A stretch of DNA of 64,000 bases. Origin: Dryocola sp051297175. Its GTDB lineage: Bacteria > Pseudomonadota > Gammaproteobacteria > Enterobacterales > Enterobacteriaceae. Shown in pieces: positions 25,713 to 33,557 of the stretch. The stretch is taken from positions 4,836,001 to 4,900,000 of the forward strand of contig NZ_JBINNY010000001.1 in NCBI RefSeq assembly GCF_051297175.1, in the 5' to 3' direction. Position 1 is the stretch's first letter. Each line of letters opens with the position of its first letter. A program made the position numbers and the translations under genes. The notes beneath the pieces are model-generated. The model was not told the DNA's origin and ran no database searches. It saw only the letters and a list, made by a program, of their open reading frames with translations.

Positions 25713-26732
25713 ATGAACGGCAAGGCTGCGCGCCCCACGATAAGCGACGTCGCGAAAGCGGCAAAAACCGGTAAAACCAGCGTTTCCCGCTATCTGAACG
25801 GCGAGCAGAGCGTGCTGTCCGACGACCTGCGCACCCGCATCGAAACCGCCATCGCCGACCTCGACTATCGCCCAAACCAGATGGCGCGCGGGCTGAAGCG
25901 TGGCCGCACCCGCCTGATTGGCCTGATCATCGCCGACATAACCAACCCCTACTCCGTTGACGTGCTGAGCGGCATCGAGGCCGCCTGCCGTGAAAAGGGC
26001 TTTACGCCGTTGGTCTGTAACACCAATAACGAGTTAGACCAGGAGCTGCACTACCTCGATCTGCTGCGCAGCTACCAGGTGGAGGGCATCGTGGTAAACG
26101 CCGTCGGCATGCGCGAAGAGGGCTTAAACCGGCTTCAGCAGTCGGCGCTGCCGATGGTGCTAATCGACCGCAAAATCCCGGATTTTGCCTGCGACGTCGT
26201 AGGGCTGGATAACATTCAGGCGGCGACAACCGCCACCGAACACCTTGTCGAACAAGGCTTTGAAGCGATTCTGTTTTTAAGCGAGCCGCTCGGCATGGTC
26301 AACACCCGCCGCGAGCGTCTGCGCGCCTTTCGCAGCACCCTCGATCGCTACCCCGGCATCGTGGCGGAAAACGCCGAAATCCCGCTGCACGAGGCCGACG
26401 CGTTGGACAACACGCTGCGCCAGTTCCACACGCAGCACCGCGGCATGCGCAAAGCGGTGATCTCCGCCAACGGCGCGCTCACTTTGCAGGTTGCCCGCTC
26501 CCTGCGCCGCATCGGCCTGCACTGGGGCAGCGATATCGGCCTGCTCGGCTTCGACGAACTCGAATGGGCGGAGCTTGCGGGCGTAGGCATCACCACCCTC
26601 AAACAGCCGACGTGGCAGATTGGCTACGCCGCGCTTGAGCAGGTCGTCCGGCGCATTGACGGGGCCGCAGACGGCGTGCGCGAACAGGTCTTTTCCGGCG
26701 AGCTCATCATCCGCGGCTCCACCGCCCGCTAA
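25713..26732 (+). CDS. LacI-family repressor, PtxS-like, of the 2-ketogluconate cluster
   Basis: 339 residues: an N-terminal LacI HTH (TISDVAKAAKTGKTSVSRYLNGE, about 9-31) with hinge helix NQMARGLKRGRTRLIGLI, then a periplasmic-binding-protein-like effector domain. In Pseudomonas the 2-ketogluconate regulator PtxS is of this family and controls the kgu genes with 2-ketogluconate as inducer. Here it lies directly upstream of kguE-kguK-kguT-ghrB, and the operator predicted for PtxS is present in the 113-bp gap to kguE. Assignment as PtxS-like is by context and operator, not by alignment. The ribosome site CTGGAGACGG precedes the ATG. Confidence 0.85.
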   Translation: MNGKAARPTISDVAKAAKTGKTSVSRYLNGEQSVLSDDLRTRIETAIADLDYRPNQMARGLKRGRTRLIGLIIADITNPYSVDVLSGIEAACREKGFTPLVCNTNNELDQELHYLDLLRSYQVEGIVVNAVGMREEGLNRLQQSALPMVLIDRKIPDFACDVVGLDNIQAATTATEHLVEQGFEAILFLSEPLGMVNTRRERLRAFRSTLDRYPGIVAENAEIPLHEADALDNTLRQFHTQHRGMRKAVISANGALTLQVARSLRRIGLHWGSDIGLLGFDELEWAELAGVGITTLKQPTWQIGYAALEQVVRRIDGAADGVREQVFSGELIIRGSTAR

Positions 26733-26742
26733 ATATTTTCTT

Positions 26743-26758
26743 CGTGATAGCGATCATA
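26743..26758 (+). promoter_or_regulatory. CRP-like site upstream of kguE
   Basis: CGTGATAGCGATCATA compared with the CRP consensus TGTGATCTAGATCACA: GTGAT...ATCA is kept with symmetrical arms. It sits 25 nt before the PtxS-like operator, a plausible arrangement for catabolite control of a sugar-acid operon. Sequence match only. Confidence 0.5.
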
Positions 26759-26782
26759 AATTCAGCACGGCTGGCTTCTCTT

Positions 26783-26796
26783 TGGAACCGGTTCCA
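26783..26796. promoter_or_regulatory. PtxS-like operator, perfect 14-bp palindrome
   Basis: TGGAACCGGTTCCA, a perfect palindrome, differs by one symmetrical change from the Pseudomonas PtxS operator TGAAACCGGTTTCA as I recall it. It is 49 nt upstream of the kguE start, where a bound repressor would block the promoter of the catabolic operon. The central CCGG is also typical of LacI-family operators (CG step). Confidence 0.85.
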
Positions 26797-26845
26797 TCTA
26801 GCGTAATAGTTATGTTATGTAGCTGTTACCGTGATGGAGCTTTCC

Positions 26846-27595
26846 ATGTCGCGCAAAATCTTTGTCGTTACCGCCGCCTACGGGCATGACCGCATCGCCG
26901 CGCTTGGCGGGCAGCAGGCGCTGCTGCCGATTATCGCCGGGGCCGGGGCAGACGGCGTAGAAATCCGCCGCGAGCTGTTGAGCAATAGCCAGCTGGATGC
27001 CCTGCCGGAGCTGGCGCAGCAGATTGCAAACCACGGGCTTGAGGCCTGCTATTCCGCGCCGGAGCCGCTGTTCGCCGAAGACGGCAGGCTCAACCCGTTA
27101 ATCCCCTCTTTGCTACGTGAAGCAGACCTGCTCAACGCGGGCTGGCTGAAGCTTTCGCTCGGCGAGTTTCGCGGCAGCCAGCAGTTTTCGCTCCTGCAGC
27201 AGTGGCTTGCGCAAAGCGACGTCACGCTGGTGGTCGAAAACGATCAGACCGCCTGCGGGAAGCTCGCCCCGATGCAGCGCTTCCAGGCCGCGAGCGGCGC
27301 GCTAAATCTGCCCGTGAAGCTAACCTTTGATATGGCCAACTGGCTTTGGGTGGACGACTCGCCCGAAGCGGCGGCCCGCGCGCTGGCCGCAAGCGTCGGC
27401 TATGTCCACGTCAAAGCCGCCACGCCGCACCATTATCACTACCGCGCAATCGCGCTGGATGACGCCGAACCGCGCTGGATGGCGCTGTTAAAACTGCTGC
27501 CTGGCGACGCGCCGCGCGGCATCGAGTTCCCGCTCGAGGGCCGCGACCTGACGGCCGTCACCCGCCATTACGTTAACCTGTTACGCGAGGAGTAA
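26846..27595 (+). CDS. kguE: Sugar phosphate isomerase/epimerase-like TIM-barrel protein KguE
   Basis: 249 residues with an AP-endonuclease 2/xylose-isomerase-like TIM barrel: AGADGVEIRRELL, LVVENDQTACGK, LTFDMANWLWV and YVHVKAATPHHYH carry the metal-binding Glu/Asp/His positions, and GIEFPLEG lies near the C-terminus. KguE accompanies 2-ketogluconate catabolism in pseudomonads; its exact reaction is not settled. I chose the ATG at 26846 (GGAG 6 nt before it) rather than the GTG or ATG at 26831/26834. kguK begins 3 nt after its stop. Confidence 0.8.
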   Translation: MSRKIFVVTAAYGHDRIAALGGQQALLPIIAGAGADGVEIRRELLSNSQLDALPELAQQIANHGLEACYSAPEPLFAEDGRLNPLIPSLLREADLLNAGWLKLSLGEFRGSQQFSLLQQWLAQSDVTLVVENDQTACGKLAPMQRFQAASGALNLPVKLTFDMANWLWVDDSPEAAARALAASVGYVHVKAATPHHYHYRAIALDDAEPRWMALLKLLPGDAPRGIEFPLEGRDLTAVTRHYVNLLREE

Positions 27596-27598
27596 GGA

Positions 27599-28537
27599 AT
27601 GCACAACCCGCTTGATGTCATCACCATCGGCGAAGCGATGGCGATGTTTGTGGCAACCGAAACCGGCGATCTGGCGGCGGCGGAGAAATTCGTTAAGCGC
27701 GTCGCGGGCGCGGAGCTGAACGTGGCGACGGGCCTCGCGCGCCTTGGCCTGAAGGTGGGCTGGGTGAGCCGCGTGGGCAACGATTCCTTCGGCCGCTACG
27801 TGCTGCAACAGCTCGCCAAAGAGCAGATCGACAGCCGGGGCGTCACGACCGACGAGCGTTTTGCGACCGGCTTTCAGCTCAAATCTAAAGTCGAAGATGG
27901 AACCGATCCCATCGTGGAATATTTCCGCAAAGGCTCGGCGGCCAGCCACCTTTCAGTAGAGGATTTCAACGAGGATTACTTCTCTAGCGCACGCCACCTG
28001 CACCTGAGCGGCGTGGCGGCAGCGCTGTCGGCGACCTCGCTTGAGCTGCTTAACCACACCGCTAAGGCCATGAAGGCGAAGGGGAAAACCATTTCGTTCG
28101 ACCCGAACCTGCGCCCGGTGCTGTGGAAAAGCGAGGCCGAAATGGTCAAGCAGCTCAACCAGCTGGCTTTCCAGGCCGACTGGGTGCTGCCGGGCGTCAA
28201 AGAAGGGGTGATTCTCACCGGGCAGAAAACCCCGGAGGCGATTGCCGATTTCTATCTCGAGCGCGGCGTGAAAACCGTGGTGTTGAAAACCGGCGCGGAC
28301 GGCGCGTGGTTTAAAACGTCGGGCGGAGAAAAAGGCGCGGTCCCCGCCGTCAGGGTGGACAACGTGGTTGATACCGTTGGAGCCGGTGACGGCTTTGCGG
28401 TCGGGGTGATTAGCGCCCTGCTGGAAGGGAAATCCTTGCAACACGCGGTGAGCCGGGGGAACAAAATCGGCTCGCTGGCGATACAGGTCATCGGCGATAG
28501 CGAAGGGTTGCCAACCCGAAGCGCGCTGGGCGAATAA
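27599..28537 (+). CDS. kguK: 2-ketogluconate kinase KguK (PfkB family)
   Basis: 312-residue PfkB/ribokinase-fold sugar kinase. N-terminal substrate motif GAELNVATGLARLGLKVGWVSRVGNDSFGRYV (given in part) and C-terminal catalytic/anion-hole motif DTVGAGDGFAVGV (about 259-271) are intact. In the Kgu pathway it phosphorylates 2-keto-D-gluconate to the 6-phosphate. A 2-keto-3-deoxygluconate kinase (KdgK) role is the main alternative on sequence alone; the neighbours favour KguK. It has a GAGGAG ribosome site in the end of kguE. Confidence 0.82.
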   Translation: MHNPLDVITIGEAMAMFVATETGDLAAAEKFVKRVAGAELNVATGLARLGLKVGWVSRVGNDSFGRYVLQQLAKEQIDSRGVTTDERFATGFQLKSKVEDGTDPIVEYFRKGSAASHLSVEDFNEDYFSSARHLHLSGVAAALSATSLELLNHTAKAMKAKGKTISFDPNLRPVLWKSEAEMVKQLNQLAFQADWVLPGVKEGVILTGQKTPEAIADFYLERGVKTVVLKTGADGAWFKTSGGEKGAVPAVRVDNVVDTVGAGDGFAVGVISALLEGKSLQHAVSRGNKIGSLAIQVIGDSEGLPTRSALGE

Positions 28538-28606
28538 ACGAAAACGGCATCGGCTGTACCCTACATGCGGCACGGTGCGACTCTCCTCAACACAGAGGCC
28601 AGCCTT

Positions 28607-29890
28607 ATGAAAACCAGTACAATTGCGCCAAAACGTTGGTGGTATATCATGCCGATCGTGTTTATCACGTACAGCCTGGCCTACCTCGACCGTGCCAACT
28701 TTAGCTTTGCCTCCGCCGCCGGGATTAACGAAGACCTCGGCATCACCAAAGGCATTTCGTCCCTGCTGGGGGCGCTGTTCTTCCTCGGCTACTTCTTCTT
28801 CCAGATCCCCGGCGCGATGTACGCCGAGCGCCGCAGCGTGCGCAAACTTATCTTCGTCTGCCTGATTTTGTGGGGCGGCTGCGCGTCGCTGACCGGCATC
28901 GTCAGCAACATCCCCGCGCTTGCGGCGATTCGCTTCGTGCTGGGTGTGGTGGAAGCGGCGGTCATGCCCGCGATGCTGATTTACATCAGCAACTGGTTTA
29001 CCAAGTCCGAGCGCTCGCGCGCCAACACCTTCCTGATCCTCGGCAACCCGGTCACCGTGCTGTGGATGTCGGTGGTGTCCGGCTACCTGATTCAGGCATT
29101 CGGCTGGCGTGAAATGTTTATCTTCGAGGGCATTCCGGCGGTGATCTGGGCGTTTGCCTGGTGGGTGCTGGTGAAGGACAAACCTGCGCAGGTGGGCTGG
29201 CTGTCCGCAGCCGAGAAGGCCGCGCTGCAGGCGCAGCTCGAGAAAGAGCAGGAAGGCATCAAGGCGGTGCGCAACTACGGCGAGGCGTTCCGCTCCCGCA
29301 ACGTGGTGCTGCTGTGCATGCAATATTTCTGCTGGAGCATCGGCGTGTACGGCTTCGTGCTGTGGCTGCCGTCGATTATTCGCGGCGCGGGCACCGCGGG
29401 CATGGGCATGGTTGAAGTGGGCTGGCTGTCGTCGGTGCCCTATCTGGCCGCGACTATCGCGATGATCGCCGTGTCCTGGGCCTCGGACAAAATGCAGAAC
29501 CGCAAGCTATTCGTCTGGCCGCTGCTGCTGATCGGCGCGCTGGCGTTCCTCGGCTCCTGGCTGGTGGGCGCGAACCACTTCTGGGTTTCCTACACCCTGC
29601 TGGTGATTGCCGGTGCCGCGATGTACGCGCCGTACGGGCCGTTCTTCGCCATTATCCCGGAAATGCTGCCCAGAAACGTCGCCGGTGGCGCGATGGCGCT
29701 GATTAACAGCATGGGCGCGCTCGGCTCGTTTGTCGGCTCGTGGTTTGTCGGCTACCTCAACGGCGCCACCGGCAGCCCGTCCGCGTCCTACATTTTTATG
29801 GGGCTGGCGCTGCTCGCCTCGGTGTGGCTAACTCTGATAGTGAAACCGACGGCGAACCAGCAGCTGCCGGTGGGTGCTCGCCATGCCTGA
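28607..29890 (+). CDS. kguT: 2-ketogluconate MFS transporter KguT
   Basis: 427-residue anion:cation symporter-type major facilitator with 12 TM helices; SLAYLDRANFSFASAAGI near the N-terminus is typical of the ACS family that moves hexuronates, galactarate and ketogluconate. Starting at 28607 (MKTSTIAPKRWWYIM) gives the usual N-terminus; the frame from 28565 adds 14 unlikely residues. The cluster KguE-KguK-KguT suggests 2-ketogluconate uptake. An ERIC element follows within 20 nt of the stop. Confidence 0.85.
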   Translation: MKTSTIAPKRWWYIMPIVFITYSLAYLDRANFSFASAAGINEDLGITKGISSLLGALFFLGYFFFQIPGAMYAERRSVRKLIFVCLILWGGCASLTGIVSNIPALAAIRFVLGVVEAAVMPAMLIYISNWFTKSERSRANTFLILGNPVTVLWMSVVSGYLIQAFGWREMFIFEGIPAVIWAFAWWVLVKDKPAQVGWLSAAEKAALQAQLEKEQEGIKAVRNYGEAFRSRNVVLLCMQYFCWSIGVYGFVLWLPSIIRGAGTAGMGMVEVGWLSSVPYLAATIAMIAVSWASDKMQNRKLFVWPLLLIGALAFLGSWLVGANHFWVSYTLLVIAGAAMYAPYGPFFAIIPEMLPRNVAGGAMALINSMGALGSFVGSWFVGYLNGATGSPSASYIFMGLALLASVWLTLIVKPTANQQLPVGARHA

Positions 29891-29908
29891 ACTCAAACCA
29901 GGCGTCGT

Positions 29909-30035
29909 TATACCCTAAATAATTCGAGTTGTGGGTAGGCGGCAAGGGAGCTTATCCCCAGGAGCTTACTTTAGTAAGTGACTGGGGTGAGCGAGTGCAG
30001 CCAACACCCCCACAGCTTGAAGTATGACGGGTATA
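29909..30035. repeat. ERIC element (127 bp) between kguT and ghrB
   Basis: The element runs from TATACCCTAAATAATTCGAG to GAAGTATGACGGGTATA, 127 bp, the standard ERIC length, with terminal inverted repeats. Internally CCCCAGGAGCTTACT and AGTAAGTGACTGGGGTGAGC match the well-known ERIC core (the ERIC-PCR primer region). It lies in the operon, 40 nt upstream of the ghrB start. It could add a long hairpin to the kguT-ghrB mRNA. Confidence 0.95.
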
Positions 30036-30074
30036 TGCGCCCGGTCAGTCTTTAAATTTATTACGGAGAACACT

Positions 30075-31049
30075 ATGAAGCCGTCCGTCATCCTCTACAA
30101 AAAGCTACCTGACGACCTGCTCGCCCGCCTCGAAAGCCACTTCAGCGTCACGCAGCTCGGCGATTTAAGCCCGGAAACCGTAAAACAGAACGCGGACGTT
30201 TTTGCCAAAGCGGAAGGGATTCTTGGCTCCAGCGAGAAGGTGGATAAAGCGTTTTTGGAACACACGCCAAAGCTGCGCGCGGCGTCGACCGTTTCCGTTG
30301 GCTATGACAATTTTGACGTTGATGCCCTGACCGAGCGCCATATCGCGCTGATGCACACCCCAACGGTGCTGACCGAAACCGTCGCGGACACCATGATGAC
30401 GCTGGTGCTGGCAACGGCGCGCCGCGCGGTAGAAGTGGCGGAAAGAGTGAAAGCGGGCGAATGGCAGGGCAGCATCGGCGCGGACTGGTTCGGCATCGAC
30501 GTGCACCACAAAACCCTCGGGATTCTTGGCATGGGCCGCATCGGCCTGGCGCTGGCCCAGCGCGCGCACTTCGGTTTTAGCATGCCGATTCTTTACAACG
30601 CCCGCCGCCATCACAAAGAGGCGGAAGAGCGCTTCGACGCCCGCTACTGCGACCTGGACACCTTGCTGGCAGAATCCGATTTCGTCTGCATATCCCTGCC
30701 GCTGACGGAAGAAACTCACCATCTGATTGGCGCAGAGCAGCTGGCGAAAATGAAATCGTCGGCGATTCTGATCAACGCGGGACGCGGCCCGGTCGTGGAC
30801 GAAAAAGCCCTGATTCAGGCGCTAAAAGACGGGAAAATCCACGCCGCGGGTCTCGACGTTTTCGAGCAGGAGCCGCTGCCGGTGGACTCCCCGCTGCTAA
30901 AAATGCCAAACGTCGTCGCCCTGCCGCACATCGGCTCCGCCACGCACGAAACGCGTTACAACATGGCGGCCTGCGCGGTGGATAACCTGATTGCCGCACT
31001 CGCCGGTGAGGTGAAAGAGAACTGCGTGAATCCGCAGGTGTTGAAGTAG
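30075..31049 (+). CDS. ghrB: Glyoxylate/hydroxypyruvate and 2-ketogluconate reductase GhrB (KguD role)
   Basis: 324-residue D-2-hydroxyacid dehydrogenase (same length as E. coli GhrB) from the ATG at 30075 with GGAG before it; the frame extending to 30024 runs into the ERIC element. NAD(P) loop LGILGMGRIGLALAQRA (about 149-165), catalytic Arg in NAGRGPVVDE, Glu in DVFEQEPL and His in LPHIGSATHET. GhrB reduces glyoxylate, hydroxypyruvate and 2-ketogluconate. Here it follows kguEKT, where pseudomonads have KguD (6-phospho-2-ketogluconate reductase), so it probably also does that step. Confidence 0.94.
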   Translation: MKPSVILYKKLPDDLLARLESHFSVTQLGDLSPETVKQNADVFAKAEGILGSSEKVDKAFLEHTPKLRAASTVSVGYDNFDVDALTERHIALMHTPTVLTETVADTMMTLVLATARRAVEVAERVKAGEWQGSIGADWFGIDVHHKTLGILGMGRIGLALAQRAHFGFSMPILYNARRHHKEAEERFDARYCDLDTLLAESDFVCISLPLTEETHHLIGAEQLAKMKSSAILINAGRGPVVDEKALIQALKDGKIHAAGLDVFEQEPLPVDSPLLKMPNVVALPHIGSATHETRYNMAACAVDNLIAALAGEVKENCVNPQVLK

Positions 31050-31056
31050 CTTATTG

Positions 31057-31180
31057 CGGCGGATGGCGCTTTCGCTTATCCGCCCTACGATTCGCAAGTA
31101 GGCCGGGTAAGGCGCACGTAGTCATCCAACACAATCACATCCATCGTGTAGGTCAGGTAAGGCGCACGCCGCCACCCGAC
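31057..31180. repeat. Group of palindromic repeats between ghrB and yibL
   Basis: Three pieces: GGCGGATGGCGCTTTCGCTTATCCGCC, a broken GTAGGCCGGGTAAGGCGCACG... copy, and GTAGGTCAGGTAAGGCGCACGCCGCCACCCGAC. The last two carry the GGCGCACG core rather than AGCGC, and their stems are imperfect, so they look older. They lie between convergent genes and may act as bidirectional terminator. Confidence 0.8.
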
Positions 31181-31198
31181 AACATCACAGCGCGGAAA

Positions 31199-31561
31199 TT
31201 AAAACTCGGTGCGGGAAAAACCTGTCATCTCTTCGAGGTCCATTTCGCGGCCTAGCGCCGTCATTGGATGCACCACGACCAGGCCGCGCACGGCTTTCTT
31301 TAGCTTGCCGAGGTCGGCCTGCTCTTTCTTGGTGATTGGGCGTTTGTACGGCATCGCCATCAGCTTTTGCGCTTCTTTGCTCAGCTTCTGGTTGCGTACC
31401 GCCTGCAGGCGCACGATTTCAATTTCCAGCTTCGCTTTTTCTTTTTCCAGCTCGGCGTATTTTTCCGCTTCGTTGATCAGGTGCAGCTCGGGCATTTCGT
31501 GACGGATAGCGTCCAGGCGGTCGCTAAGGCGTTTAATTTCTGCTTTTTCGATTTCTTTCAT
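31199..31561 (-). CDS. yibL: Ribosome-associated protein YibL
   Basis: 120-residue basic, coiled-coil protein (heptads across residues 1-62, KEIEKAEIKRLSDRLDAIRHEM, here in part) with the conserved C-terminal MTALGREMDLEEMTGF. E. coli YibL copurifies with ribosomes; its role is unknown. Length equals the E. coli protein and it lies next to mtlR as in E. coli. Confidence 0.93.
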   Translation of the reverse strand: MKEIEKAEIKRLSDRLDAIRHEMPELHLINEAEKYAELEKEKAKLEIEIVRLQAVRNQKLSKEAQKLMAMPYKRPITKKEQADLGKLKKAVRGLVVVHPMTALGREMDLEEMTGFSRTEF

Positions 31562-31643
31562 TTTTGATTAACCGTGAATAAAGTGCTTTGCGGCAAGGAT
31601 ACACCATTCGCGCTAAGAGGGCGAAAAGCGACTGTGCGGGAGA

Positions 31644-32186
31644 TTACTTCTGGAAGGCTTTTTTTAAGCTGATCCGTGAGATCAGCTCGGTGAGGGAAAG
31701 TACCATCGTGGAACGAACGATTTGCTGGTAACGCTGCCGCTGCATGGCTTCCAGCTCCGGGTCGCCGCCGTGGGCAATGGTGGGCGCAGGGGGAAAAGCC
31801 GCCACGCAGTGCAGTTCACCAAACGGGCCGAGGATTTCGTCGTCGGTGAAATTGTACTCGTTACCGTCGTGGTTTAGCTCTTCGCGCAGCGCCATCAGCA
31901 GCTCGCAGTCTTCATACTCGGCGCGATTCATCACCCCAAGCCCGTAGATCAGCTTCATGCGCACGGAGAGATCGCCCAGCGGGCCATCGCCGTCCAGCAG
32001 CGGCTCAACGGCGTATTTCACCGCGTAATCATCCTTGCGAAATACCTGTAGCACCAGAATATTGATGGCTTCGGTGAGAAGCTCAACGGCGGCAATCAGC
32101 AGACTTCGCACGGTTTTGCCGGCATTCAGACGCTCAAGCACTCGGTTTTCAAAGGCCTGTGTTTCTTCCATCTTTGCCTGCATCAC
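31644..32186 (-). CDS. mtlR: Mannitol operon repressor MtlR
   Basis: Small helical repressor of mtlADR. The product is 179-180 residues from a GTG (32186) or the adjacent ATG (32183); E. coli MtlR is 195. The conserved part begins at METQ-like MEETQAFENRVLERLNAGKT and ends SLTELISRISLKKAFQK, so only the ~15-residue variable N-terminal leader is missing. An in-frame stop lies 4 codons before the GTG, which rules out the longer form. The upstream gap to mtlD holds a GC-rich hairpin. Last gene of the mtl operon. Confidence 0.94.
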   Translation of the reverse strand: MMQAKMEETQAFENRVLERLNAGKTVRSLLIAAVELLTEAINILVLQVFRKDDYAVKYAVEPLLDGDGPLGDLSVRMKLIYGLGVMNRAEYEDCELLMALREELNHDGNEYNFTDDEILGPFGELHCVAAFPPAPTIAHGGDPELEAMQRQRYQQIVRSTMVLSLTELISRISLKKAFQK

Positions 32187-32194
32187 TGAATTTT

Positions 32195-32221
32195 AGTGTG
32201 GGGCGCGGGTAAGCCGCGCCC
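32195..32221 (-). promoter_or_regulatory. GC hairpin between mtlD and mtlR
   Basis: On the minus strand GGGCGCGGCTTACCCGCGCCC: an 8-bp stem with a 4-5 nt loop and no U-tract, in the 43-nt gap between the mtlD stop and mtlR start. It could lower mtlR expression by partial termination or by limiting ribosome re-entry. Sequence-based inference only. Confidence 0.5.
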
Positions 32222-32229
32222 ATTCTCCA

Positions 32230-33378
32230 TTACGCTGTCGCGTTGTAGGCCTCTACCGCCTGAGCGACGACGTCGCTGTTGGCATCAAGTCCAGATACCT
32301 GAGCAAGCGCGGCCTGCGGGCCAAGGTCTGCCAGCAGCGCAACCAGCTCCTGCGCCTGCGGGTCCTGCTCGCTGCGATAGTGCATGGCGGCGGCAATCCC
32401 TTTGACCAGGTTCGCGTGCGGCAGGCCGTACTCGAGGGTGCCCAGCAGCGGCTTGATCAGACGGTCGCCCGCGCTTAGCTTACGCAGCGGCTGACGGCCC
32501 ACGCGCTCCACGTCATCTTTCAGATACGGGTTTTCAAAACGGCCAAGGATTTTCTGGATATAGGCCGCGTGTTTGTCGGCATCAAAGCCGTAGCGCTTAA
32601 TCAGCACCGCGCCGCTCTCGTCCATCGCCCCTTTCACCACGGCGCGGATTTTCTCATCCAGAATCGCATCGCGAATGGTCTGATGGCCGGCCTGCTGGCC
32701 GAGGTACGCGGTTATAGCATGCCCGGTGTTAAGCGTGAAGAGCTTGCGTTCCACAAACGCCATAAGGTTATCAGTAAGTTCCATGCCAGGAATGTTCGGC
32801 AGCTCACCTTTAAACTGGGTTTTATCAACAATCCACTCGCTGAAGGTTTCAACGGTGACTTCCAGCGGGTCGTTGGTGGCGGATTCTGACGGCGGCACGA
32901 TGCGGTCAACGGCGGAATCCACGAAGCCGACGTGCTGCTCAACCCACGCCCGATCGTCAGCGGAGAGCGCTTTCATCACGTGAGCCTTAAGCTGGGAGGT
33001 GCCGCGCACCATGTTTTCACAGGCGATGATATTGAGCGGATTTTCGTTGCCGTTCGCGCGGCGCAGCACCAGGCCTTTCGCCACGGAAGGGGCGATACGC
33101 TCCAGCACAACCGGGCCGACGGCGGTAGTCACCAGTTCCACGTCGGCAATCAGGTCAATCACCTCGTCGCCGATGCTGCTGACGGCATTCACGTTGGAGA
33201 CGGTATCAACCTGCTCCTGCTCGCCAACCACATGCACCTGATAGCTGTGGCGCGCGTTCAGCGCGTCCAGCACGACCTGGTTTACGTCGGCGAACGTCAG
33301 CCCAATGCCCGCATCTGCCAGCAGTTTGCCGATAAAGCCACGTCCGATATTACCTGCGCCAAAATGTAATGCTTTCAT
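32230..33378 (-). CDS. mtlD: Mannitol-1-phosphate 5-dehydrogenase MtlD
   Basis: Oxidises mannitol-1-phosphate, delivered by MtlA, to fructose-6-phosphate with NAD. 382 residues as in E. coli. It opens with the NAD-binding MKALHFGAGNIGRGFIG, and carries the active-site region EKRSG-equivalent LMAFVERKLFTLNTGHAITAYLG (about 205-227; in part). It lies 179 bp after mtlA, the gap filled by repeats, and 43 bp before mtlR. Confidence 0.97.
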   Translation of the reverse strand: MKALHFGAGNIGRGFIGKLLADAGIGLTFADVNQVVLDALNARHSYQVHVVGEQEQVDTVSNVNAVSSIGDEVIDLIADVELVTTAVGPVVLERIAPSVAKGLVLRRANGNENPLNIIACENMVRGTSQLKAHVMKALSADDRAWVEQHVGFVDSAVDRIVPPSESATNDPLEVTVETFSEWIVDKTQFKGELPNIPGMELTDNLMAFVERKLFTLNTGHAITAYLGQQAGHQTIRDAILDEKIRAVVKGAMDESGAVLIKRYGFDADKHAAYIQKILGRFENPYLKDDVERVGRQPLRKLSAGDRLIKPLLGTLEYGLPHANLVKGIAAAMHYRSEQDPQAQELVALLADLGPQAALAQVSGLDANSDVVAQAVEAYNATA

Positions 33379-33457
33379 GTCGTTAACCTTCTTAAATTTG
33401 AATCACCCGAAGGGGCTGGGGTGAGGAGGTTCGTGGTATTAACCACCCTCACCCTAG

Positions 33458-33546
33458 CCCTCTCCCTGAGGGAGAGGGATAAGTTGGTGGATGGCGCTTC
33501 GCTTATCCACCCTACGTAGGGCGGGTAAGCGGGAGCGCCACCCGCC
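33458..33546. repeat. CT-rich inverted repeat plus palindrome pair between mtlA and mtlD
   Basis: CCCTCTCCCT, GA, GGGAGAGGG (33458-33478) is a separate hairpin family also seen near 46975 and 53538. It is followed by GGTGGATGGCGCTTCGCTTATCCACCCTAC and GTAGGGCGGGTAAGCGGGAGCGCCACCCGCC back to back. In the mtl mRNA these would protect mtlA or attenuate mtlD. Confidence 0.88.
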
Positions 33547-33557
33547 GATTTGAGGTA

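Noticed and set aside
27953..29323. 456-residue minus-strand open frame opposite kguK/kguT
   Set aside because: Shadow frame with His/Gln/Arg-rich composition; both plus-strand genes are convincing.
29909..30035. Reading the ERIC element as a small ORF or IS remnant
   Set aside because: Length, terminal inverted repeat and core sequence match the ERIC family; it has no coding capacity.
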